Shown in pieces: positions 42,397-48,295 of a stretch of DNA of 48,295 nt. The notes under the pieces were generated by a model. That model was not told the DNA's origin, made no database searches, and saw only the letters and a program-made list of their open reading frames with translations. The stretch covers positions 1-48,295 of the forward strand of contig JAGAIW010000074.1 in the NCBI GenBank assembly GCA_017626305.1. The letters are read 5' to 3'. The DNA is from Clostridia bacterium (GTDB lineage Bacteria > Bacillota > Clostridia > Christensenellales > Borkfalkiaceae). Both the position numbers and the translations under genes were made by a program. Within the stretch, counting starts at the first letter, position 1. Each line of letters starts with the position of its first letter.

Positions 42397-44550
42397 ATGA
42401 GCAAAGGAAGACTGACAATCCCCACGGATGAAAATTTTGTGGAAGGTACGAAAAAATACGTAGAACGCTGGGGCGCGGACGCCGTACGCGATTGCGACGG
42501 AACGGAGCTGCCTAAAAATGCCGCAGAACTTGCTGAAAAAGTATATAAAACGTATTTCGTGGTGCGCGGTGATAACGATTTTGCTTACGCGCACGACGAG
42601 TATATGCAAAATATTGCTTTGATTTCCGAACGGCATACGGCGTTTTCGGATACCTTGGAAATCGATTTGATGGAAAAGCTGTTCGACCAGCAAATCCGCG
42701 TCAATACGACGGAGTATAAAAAATACTGGCAGGTATTCGACCGTACGACGGGAGAAGAAATTTCGACGTGGGACTACGTCGGAGATAATAAAGTACGTAT
42801 ATTCCAAGCGAAAAAAATGCATGAATATACGGTGAATTTTTTTGGATATAATCTTTGGGATGCAACGCAGGTGTATAATTATACCTGCAATAACTGGACG
42901 GTTACGAAGGATCGTTGCTACGACCCCATTTATCCCGAAGTTTTAGAACATATTTTACAAAATTTAGACGAATGGATGGAGAAAAATCCGCAAGTCAACG
43001 TCATTCGTTTTACTACCTTTTTATATCACTTCTTCTTGCTGTATTTATCGGGCGTATCGCAAAAGCTGTTCGACTGGTACAACTACGCTATGTCTGCAAG
43101 CCCCGCCATGTTCAAGCTATTTGAAAAGGAATACGGCTATGAGATGAAACTCGAATATTTACTGGATAAAGGCACTTGGGCAAATCAGTTTATCATTCCG
43201 TCCAAGCCCTTGCAGGATTATTACGACTTGGTACAGCGTTTCGTTTCTAAGACCATGGCGAAAATTATTGATAAGGTGCATGCCGCAGGCAAAGAAGCTA
43301 TGATGTTTTGGGGTGATAACTGGATGGGCGCAGAACCGTACGGTAAGTATTTTGCTGAAATGAAACTTGACGCCGTGGTGGGCAGCGTTTCGTCGGGTAC
43401 GACGGTGCGCGCCGTTTCGGATATCCCGAATTTGAAGTATAAAGAAATTCGTTTGTTGCCGTATTTCTTCCCCGATACTTTGAATAATGACGAACGCTCG
43501 ACGAATGCATTGTTGCACCATTGGGCAATCGAACGCCGCGCGATTTTGAGAAAACCCGTTGACCGTATCGGGTTTGGCGGTTATTTAAGCTTGGCGGATA
43601 AGCTACCAAACTTCTGCGCTACCGTTGAACGTGTTGCAAACGAATTCCGTACGATTTACGATACCATGGACAATAAAGCGCCGTATTGCAGCTTGAAGGT
43701 GGCTATTTTAAGCTACTGGGGCAAGGAAAAATCTTGGATGACCAACATGGTTTCCCAAGACGCACCTTATCCCATTACGGGCGGCGTACTCGGCTTTTTA
43801 GAATCGCTTGCAGGGTTGCCTGTCGATATTGACTTTATCAGTTTTGAAGACGTAAAAGCGGGACGCTTGCAAGAGTTTGACGTCGTGTTCAACGCAGGCG
43901 TTGCAGGCACGGCGTTCTCGGGGGATTATTACTGGAAAGATACGAAAATTTTAGAGCTCGTGCGTGAATATATCGCCAACGGTGGCGGATTTATCGGTAT
44001 TCGCGAGCCGAGTGCTTACGAATACGGCGGTAGATTTTTCCAGCTTTCCGACGCTTTGGGCGTGGACGTGGAACGCGGCAAAAGCATACTTTTGCATAGA
44101 CATAACACTACCGTGCACGCCGACCATTTTATTTTGCGTGATAAAGTCAATCCCGTGGATTATAAGGGCGGGCTTGACCACGTATTCGCCAACGACGGGG
44201 CAATTGTTTTGGATATTGCACCGCCCCCGTGCAGCTGGCAAAAAAGCGTAAAAATGGCGGCGAACGAGTACGGAAAGGGTAGATGTTTCTATACGGTCGG
44301 GCTTGGCTATAACGCGGAAAATACACGGCTTTTGTATCGCGCTATGCTTTGGTGCGCGCATAAGGAAGAGCTTTTGGAAAAAGCGTTTGCGTCCAACGTG
44401 CATACGGAATGTCATTACTATCCGGCTAGCAAGACGTACGCGCTTGTCAATAACACGGCGGAAGAACAAAAAACGACGTTCTATGATATTGACGGAAAAG
44501 CAAAAGATTACACGCTTGCGCCCAACGAAATCATTTGGATTAAAGAATAA
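42397..44550 (+). CDS. lnpA: GH112 beta-1,3-galactosyl-N-acetylhexosamine phosphorylase
   Basis: The 717-residue protein matches the family of lacto-N-biose/galacto-N-biose phosphorylases in length and motifs. It starts GRLTIPTDENFVEGTKKYVE, has RWGADAVRDCDGTELP near 24-39, and carries the probable general acid D307 in MMFWGDNWMGAEPYGKYF. A Rossmann-like region (about 445-640) and a C-terminal beta domain follow. The enzyme splits Gal-beta-1,3-GalNAc or Gal-beta-1,3-GlcNAc with phosphate to Gal-1-P and free HexNAc in the cytoplasm, saving ATP. It fits a path where imported mucin-type oligosaccharides are trimmed inside the cell. ATG 42397 has AAAAGGAG; the frame is open upstream inside the AraC gene. 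Confidence 0.92.
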   Translation: MSKGRLTIPTDENFVEGTKKYVERWGADAVRDCDGTELPKNAAELAEKVYKTYFVVRGDNDFAYAHDEYMQNIALISERHTAFSDTLEIDLMEKLFDQQIRVNTTEYKKYWQVFDRTTGEEISTWDYVGDNKVRIFQAKKMHEYTVNFFGYNLWDATQVYNYTCNNWTVTKDRCYDPIYPEVLEHILQNLDEWMEKNPQVNVIRFTTFLYHFFLLYLSGVSQKLFDWYNYAMSASPAMFKLFEKEYGYEMKLEYLLDKGTWANQFIIPSKPLQDYYDLVQRFVSKTMAKIIDKVHAAGKEAMMFWGDNWMGAEPYGKYFAEMKLDAVVGSVSSGTTVRAVSDIPNLKYKEIRLLPYFFPDTLNNDERSTNALLHHWAIERRAILRKPVDRIGFGGYLSLADKLPNFCATVERVANEFRTIYDTMDNKAPYCSLKVAILSYWGKEKSWMTNMVSQDAPYPITGGVLGFLESLAGLPVDIDFISFEDVKAGRLQEFDVVFNAGVAGTAFSGDYYWKDTKILELVREYIANGGGFIGIREPSAYEYGGRFFQLSDALGVDVERGKSILLHRHNTTVHADHFILRDKVNPVDYKGGLDHVFANDGAIVLDIAPPPCSWQKSVKMAANEYGKGRCFYTVGLGYNAENTRLLYRAMLWCAHKEELLEKAFASNVHTECHYYPASKTYALVNNTAEEQKTTFYDIDGKAKDYTLAPNEIIWIKE

Positions 44551-44554
44551 AAAT

Positions 44555-44592
44555 AGAAGGGTTGACCGCGATAGGTCAACCCTTCTGTTTTT
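44555..44592 (+). terminator. Rho-independent terminator after GH112
   Basis: AGAAGGGTTGACC (44555-44567) pairs with GGTCAACCCTTCT (44574-44586), followed by GTTTTTA. It ends the glycan-use region. Confidence 0.92.
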
Positions 44593-44624
44593 ACTATGCA
44601 ATACGCAAAGAAAAGGTAAAACGG

Positions 44625-44653
44625 TTGAAATTTGTAAGGAGATGTGATATAAT
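44625..44653 (+). promoter_or_regulatory. Promoter of the Nudix gene (copy 1 of a repeated promoter cassette)
   Basis: TTGAAA at 44625-44630, 17 bp, TATAAT at 44648-44653. The block 44606-44654 matches 46412-46460 at about 45 of 49 positions, including the spacer, which contains AAGGAGATGTG. Confidence 0.85.
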
Positions 44654-44685
44654 ACACCTATAAATAAGAAATTGGTGAAGAGAAA

Positions 44686-45102
44686 ATGAAGTATATTAAA
44701 TCATGCGGATTTGTCGTTTGTAAGCAAATAGAAAACCAAAATTATTACTTAGTCGTAAGAAGTTTAAATGGTGACGTTGGTTTTCCTAAAGGACACATGG
44801 AAGAAAAAGAAACCGAACTGCAAACCGCTCTCCGAGAACTTAAAGAGGAAACAAACGTAGAGGTTAAAGTCATAGACGGGTTTAGAAAACAAATAGAATA
44901 CAAAATGCCTAAAGTGGCTGATACAATAAAACAATGCGTTTATTTTCTAGGAATGTATATAGAAAATGAGATTATATGCCAAGTCGAGGAAGTAGTAGAC
45001 GCGAGTTTTTTGCCTTATGAAAAGGCTTTGGAACTCTTAACGTTTATCGAAACGAAGAATATATTAGTAAATGCGCAAGAATTTATCAATAGCATGAAGT
45101 AA
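44686..45102 (+). CDS. Nudix hydrolase (Ap4A-hydrolase-like)
   Basis: A 138-residue single-domain Nudix protein. The Nudix box runs from G36 to about V58: GHMEEKE, then ALRELKEETNV, with the metal-binding REL-EE core at 50-55. The usual glycine near the end of the box is replaced by Asn. The small size and GFPKGHMEE before the box resemble bis(5'-nucleosyl)-tetraphosphatases. It would hydrolyse a nucleoside-diphosphate-linked compound in the cytoplasm; the substrate is not clear. The ribosome site is weak (GAAGAG). Confidence 0.85.
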   Translation: MKYIKSCGFVVCKQIENQNYYLVVRSLNGDVGFPKGHMEEKETELQTALRELKEETNVEVKVIDGFRKQIEYKMPKVADTIKQCVYFLGMYIENEIICQVEEVVDASFLPYEKALELLTFIETKNILVNAQEFINSMK

Positions 45103-45134
45103 ATTCCAATTTGTACGGATAGGGCAGGTATGCG

Positions 45135-45758
45135 ATGAAGGATGAAAAACGAAACGGTACGGGGCGATTAAAATCGCTGTGGCTGTTATTTATAACTATG
45201 CTGAAAATAGGTCTGTTCACCTTTGGTGGCGGATATGCCATGATTCACCTTTTGGAAAACGAGTTCGTATCCAAAAAGAAGTGGATTGAAGAAGATGAGT
45301 TCATGGATTTGGTAGCGATTGCGGAATCCACGCCAGGGCCGATTGCTATCAATTGCTCCACCTATATCGGCTATAAAAAAGAAAAGATTTTAGGGGCGGT
45401 TTTGGCAACGCTTGGGATGTGTATTCCGTCGTTTATCATTATCTTTTTCATTTCGTTGTTTTTCAATCAATTTTTGTCGATTGGTTGGGTTGCGTCGGCG
45501 TTTAAGGGGATTCAGGTTTGCGTGGTCTTTCTCATTCTTTCCGCTGGCGTGAAAATGTTGAAGAAAATGAAGAAAAAGCCGTTCAATCTCATCGTTATGT
45601 CGGCTACTTTTCTTTGTATGGTAGCATTTAGCGTGTTCGCCGTCAGCTTTTCTTCTATTTTTTACATCTTAATCAGCGGTTTTGTCGGGCTTTTGATTTA
45701 CTTAATCGGGTATTTCAAGTCGAAAAAATCCCCCGAAAAGAAGGAGGATGAACAATGA
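45135..45758 (+). CDS. Chromate transporter, half-size ChrA subunit 1
   Basis: A 207-residue membrane protein with about six helices and the CHR signature FTFGGGYAMIHLLENEF near 26-42, then VAIAESTPGPIAINCSTYIG near 57-76. Short CHR proteins work in pairs; the partner gene overlaps by 4 bp. The C-terminus is highly charged (KKSPEKKEDEQ). The natural substrate in anaerobes is uncertain. Confidence 0.88.
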   Translation: MKDEKRNGTGRLKSLWLLFITMLKIGLFTFGGGYAMIHLLENEFVSKKKWIEEDEFMDLVAIAESTPGPIAINCSTYIGYKKEKILGAVLATLGMCIPSFIIIFFISLFFNQFLSIGWVASAFKGIQVCVVFLILSAGVKMLKKMKKKPFNLIVMSATFLCMVAFSVFAVSFSSIFYILISGFVGLLIYLIGYFKSKKSPEKKEDEQ

Positions 45759-46327
45759 TTTATTTGAAGTTGTTTTTGACCTTCTTAAAAATCGGAGCGG
45801 TGTCCTTTGGCGGTGGTTATGGTATGATTTCGCTTATCCGTGAAGACTGTTTGGGATACGGTTGGCTGACGGAAGAGGAACTCTTGAACTTTATTGCCGT
45901 TGCAGAATCCACGCCTGGTCCGATTGCCGTGAATATGGCAACGTTCGTGGGTTCGTCGCAGGGCGGATTTTGGGGAGCAATGCTCGCCACGCTCGGCGTG
46001 GTATTGCCGTCGTTTATCATCATTTTGTTGGTGGCAAGCCTGCTCACGAAACTGCTGAAATACGCAGGCGTAAAGGCGGTGCTTGGCGGAATTAAACCTG
46101 CTATCGTCGGAATGATTTTAGCAACGGCGCTCACGATGTTTTTGAGCGTGATTTTGAATATCAGGGCTGTGCAAAGCGCGGTGAGCTTTGATTGGAAAGG
46201 CTTGGTGATATTCGGCGTATTGCTCATGGTGGCGCTTGCTTATTTCAAGTGGAAAAAGAAAGCGTTTTCACCTATTTTGCTTATCGTAATATCAGGCGTT
46301 TTGGGTGTGTTGATGTACGGAATATAG
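45755..46327 (+). CDS. Chromate transporter, half-size ChrA subunit 2
   Basis: The 190-residue partner of the upstream protein repeats the same signature: VSFGGGYGMISLIREDCLGY and VAVESTPGP-like VAESTPGPIAVNMATFVG, then LATLGVVLPSFIIILLVASL. The ATGA overlap, with GGAGG in the upstream gene, indicates coupled, near-equal synthesis. The two together equal one full-length ChrA. Confidence 0.88.
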   Translation: MIYLKLFLTFLKIGAVSFGGGYGMISLIREDCLGYGWLTEEELLNFIAVAESTPGPIAVNMATFVGSSQGGFWGAMLATLGVVLPSFIIILLVASLLTKLLKYAGVKAVLGGIKPAIVGMILATALTMFLSVILNIRAVQSAVSFDWKGLVIFGVLLMVALAYFKWKKKAFSPILLIVISGVLGVLMYGI

Positions 46328-46355
46328 CAATTTAATTTTAGAATAGCATTGAAAA

Positions 46356-46402
46356 GGGGGTGGCGGAAGATAAACCGTCACCCCCCCCCTCAAATTTTGC
46401 AC
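46356..46402 (+). terminator. Rho-independent-like terminator after chrA pair
   Basis: GGGGGTGGCGG (46356-46366) pairs with CCGTCACCCCC (46375-46385, one G-T pair), loop AAGATAAA. The T tract is delayed by extra C and TCAAATTTT, so efficiency may be modest. Confidence 0.6.
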
Positions 46403-46430
46403 CGCTGTAAACAAAGAAAAGGTAAAATGG

Positions 46431-46459
46431 TTGAAATCTTTAAGGAGATGTGCTATAAT
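46431..46459 (+). promoter_or_regulatory. Promoter of the CoADR-rhodanese gene (copy 2 of the repeated cassette)
   Basis: TTGAAA at 46431-46436, 17 bp, TATAAT at 46454-46459, nearly the same 49-bp block as upstream of the Nudix gene. It is followed by AAAGGGGGAG before the ATG at 46481. Confidence 0.85.
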
Positions 46460-46480
46460 ATCTTAAAGGGGGAGTTTTTT

Positions 46481-48169
46481 ATGAAAATCGTAATCGTTGG
46501 CGGAGTCGCAGGCGGCGCAACTGCGGCGGCAAGAATTAGAAGATTAGACGAACGTGCGGAAATTATCATTTTCGAGCGTTCGGGCTTTATTTCGTACGCA
46601 AACTGCGGTTTGCCCTATTATATCGGCGGTGTTATCGCGGGCAAGGCAGATTTGACCTTGCAAACGCCCGAAAGCTTTTACCGACGTTTCAAAATCATGG
46701 CGAAAGTCAATCATGAAGTAACCGATATCGATACGCAAAACAAAACCGTTTCCGTAACCGATTTGAAGACGGGGACGAGCTTTACGGAAACCTACGATAA
46801 GCTGATTTTATCGCCTGGCGCAAAGCCGATTTTACCCGATTTTTACGCCGAAAACGAAAGAGTATTCACGCTCCGCACCGTAGAAGACACGCTCAAAATC
46901 CGCGCGTTTATCGAGCAAAAACGACCGAAAACCGCCGTCGTTATAGGCGGGGGCTTTATCGGACTTGAAATGGCGGAAAACCTTGCCGAGCTTGGTATAA
47001 AAACGGCTGTTGTGCAACGCTCTAACCATCTTTTGCCGACGGTTGACTGCGATATGGCGTCCTTTATTCACGCTAATTTCCGCTATCATGGCGTACAAAT
47101 CTTGCTTAACGCCAATACGGAAAAATTGACGGCAAACGGTGAGCAAATATCGCTGGAAACCGATAACGGAAACAAACTCAACGCAGACATGGTAGTGGTT
47201 TCCGTCGGTGTTACGCCCGAAAATACCCTTGCGAAAAAAGCAGGGTTAGCGCTTGGCGTGAAAGGCGCAATCAAGGTAAACGCGAAAATGCAAACTTCCG
47301 TTCCCGATATCTATGCGGTGGGGGATGCGGTGCAGGTAAAGCACTTTATCACCGAGCAAGACGCGGTCATTTCCTTGGCAGGGCCTGCCAACAAACAAGG
47401 TCGTATCGTGGCGGATAATATTTGCGGATTGAACAGCGAATATCAAGGATCGCAAGGTTCGTCCGTGCTGAAACTGTTTGATATGACGGTAGCGACGACG
47501 GGCATTAACGAACGGCAAGCCAAAGCGAGCGGTATCAAATACGAAAAGGTGATTTTAACGCAAAATTCGCACGCTGGGTATTATCCGAACGCAACGGCAA
47601 TGACGGTAAAGCTCCTTTTTGAAAAGGGAACGTATAAGATTTTGGGCGCGCAAATTGTCGGCTATGACGGCGTAGATAAACGCATTGACGTGATTGCAAC
47701 TGCCATTCGGGCAGGTATGAAAGCGGACGAGTTGAAGGATTTAGACCTTGCGTACGCTCCGCCGTATTCGTCGGCAAAAGACCCCGTGAATATGGCAGGC
47801 TTCGTTGCGGACAATATCAAAAACGGTGTCGTAAAGCAGTTTTATTTTGAAGATATTCCTGCTTTGCGAGAAAGAAAGGACGTGATTTTGCTGGATACGC
47901 GCACGCCGTTTGAATATATGCGCGGTCGCGCGGACGGATTTATCAATATTCCGTTGGACGATTTAAGAGCGCGTTTGGGTGAGCTGGATAAGACCAAGAA
48001 AATCTACGTAATGTGCCAAAGCGGACTTCGCAGTTATTTAGCAACCCGAATTTTAATGCAAAACGGCTTTGACGCGTACAACTTTGCAGGCGGATTTAGA
48101 TTGTACGGCAGTATTAAAAACGAAGAAATGTTATCCAAGCAATGCTATTCGTGCGGTATGTATAATTAA
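46481..48169 (+). CDS. CoA-disulfide-reductase-like flavoprotein fused to a rhodanese domain
   Basis: A 562-residue protein. Residues 1-440 form a pyridine-nucleotide-disulfide oxidoreductase: FAD site IVGGVAGGATAAARIRR at 4-20, active-site C42 in SYANCGLPYY, second nucleotide site VVIGGGFIGLEMAE near 152, and FAD motif DIYAVGDAVQ. Residues about 470-550 form a rhodanese-like domain (LLDTRTPFEYMRGRADG, active Cys near 512 in VMCQSGLRSY). Such fusions (CoADR-Rhd/Npsr type) reduce CoA disulfides, persulfides or polysulfides and help with sulfur and redox balance. The C-terminus has two further Cys (QCYSCGMYN). ATG 46481 is the family start; the longer frame from 46349 covers the promoter. Confidence 0.9.
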   Translation: MKIVIVGGVAGGATAAARIRRLDERAEIIIFERSGFISYANCGLPYYIGGVIAGKADLTLQTPESFYRRFKIMAKVNHEVTDIDTQNKTVSVTDLKTGTSFTETYDKLILSPGAKPILPDFYAENERVFTLRTVEDTLKIRAFIEQKRPKTAVVIGGGFIGLEMAENLAELGIKTAVVQRSNHLLPTVDCDMASFIHANFRYHGVQILLNANTEKLTANGEQISLETDNGNKLNADMVVVSVGVTPENTLAKKAGLALGVKGAIKVNAKMQTSVPDIYAVGDAVQVKHFITEQDAVISLAGPANKQGRIVADNICGLNSEYQGSQGSSVLKLFDMTVATTGINERQAKASGIKYEKVILTQNSHAGYYPNATAMTVKLLFEKGTYKILGAQIVGYDGVDKRIDVIATAIRAGMKADELKDLDLAYAPPYSSAKDPVNMAGFVADNIKNGVVKQFYFEDIPALRERKDVILLDTRTPFEYMRGRADGFINIPLDDLRARLGELDKTKKIYVMCQSGLRSYLATRILMQNGFDAYNFAGGFRLYGSIKNEEMLSKQCYSCGMYN

Positions 48170-48198
48170 TTGACAAATAATAATTTGTAGTTTAGATA

Positions 48199-48295
48199 AT
48201 GATTATTTTAATTACAGGAGCATCGCATACAGGCAAAACTGCACTTGCCCAAAAATTGCTCGAAAAATATAAATATCCATATCTCTCAATCGACC
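48199..48295 (+). CDS. P-loop ATP-binding (kinase-like) protein, 5' end only
   Basis: The reading frame starts MIILITGASHTGKTALAQKL, a Walker A motif (GASHTGKT) directly after the first beta strand, and runs off the window end. It resembles small adenylate-kinase-like NTPases. No good ribosome site is seen. TTGACA at 48170-48175 with GATAAT at 48195-48200 overlaps the ATG, so that pair cannot drive this start; transcription probably comes from the CoADR gene. Confidence 0.65.
   Translation, partial: MIILITGASHTGKTALAQKLLEKYKYPYLSID

Noticed and set aside
46349-46480. N-terminal extension of the CoADR-rhodanese gene
   Set aside because: It would translate a terminator and a consensus promoter. 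ATG 46481 has GGGGGAG upstream and starts the FAD-binding strand.
48170-48200. Promoter for the last gene
   Set aside because: TTGACA and GATAAT are 19 bp apart and the -10 overlaps the proposed ATG, so transcription from it would miss the start codon.

Overview
The window reads as chromosomal DNA of a Gram-positive anaerobe of the Clostridia type. Genes carry strong Shine-Dalgarno sites (AAGGAG/GGAGG). Promoters are of the sigma-A type (TTGACA/TTGAAA, 17 bp, TATAAT). Exported proteins are lipoproteins with Ser-rich linkers or have an SPase I site, and there is no sign of an outer membrane. The gene content suggests a gut organism, possibly of the Christensenellales group, but that placement is a guess from style, not from a marker gene. 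Every gene I can support lies on the + strand.

Region 1 (1-2040): a terminator of an upstream gene, a structured non-coding stretch, then a GH123-type beta-N-acetylgalactosaminidase gene with its own promoter and terminator.

Region 2 (2089-20829): one long surface-polysaccharide operon behind a consensus promoter. It begins with a PglF/PglE/PglC-like trio (membrane NDP-sugar 4,6-dehydratase, DegT aminotransferase, initiating phosphosugar transferase). Glycosyltransferases, a LicD-family transferase, a CDP-glycerol-transferase-like protein and a Wzx flippase follow. Two proteins join an O-antigen-polymerase-like membrane domain to a glycosyltransferase. Embedded in the operon is a phosphonate pathway: a three-domain nucleotidyltransferase/cytidylyltransferase/PEP-mutase protein, an iron-type alcohol dehydrogenase and a phosphonopyruvate decarboxylase. 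No AEP transaminase is visible. The simplest reading is PEP to phosphonopyruvate to phosphonoacetaldehyde to 2-hydroxyethylphosphonate, activation as the CMP ester, and transfer onto the polymer. With a 4-amino sugar as initiating residue, the polymer could be zwitterionic.

Region 3 (20830-26190): a GH20-like hexosaminidase and a GH109-type alpha-N-acetylgalactosaminidase, then an M1-type lipoprotein peptidase and a small operon of an FmdB zinc ribbon, a 48-aa Nif11-like peptide and a TIGR04076 protein. Region 26155-26713 is non-coding and holds a 123-bp palindromic MITE-like element, two terminators and a promoter.

Region 4 (26714-44590): a sugar ABC importer (binding protein and two permeases, no ATPase), a large secreted Ig-like protein, a DUF4838 lipoprotein, and two paralogous secreted proteins with a repeated Gly-rich beta-sandwich-like domain. 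The second paralogue is split by a frameshift. After these come a 45-aa ORF, an AraC regulator and a GH112 galactosyl-N-acetylhexosamine phosphorylase. GH123, GH20, GH109 and GH112 all point to GalNAc-containing host glycans such as mucin O-glycans. The glycosidases lack signal peptides, so oligosaccharides are probably imported first and cut inside the cell.

Region 5 (44590-48295): a Nudix hydrolase, a pair of half-size chromate transporters, a CoA-disulfide-reductase/rhodanese fusion, and the 5' end of a P-loop kinase-like gene cut by the window edge.
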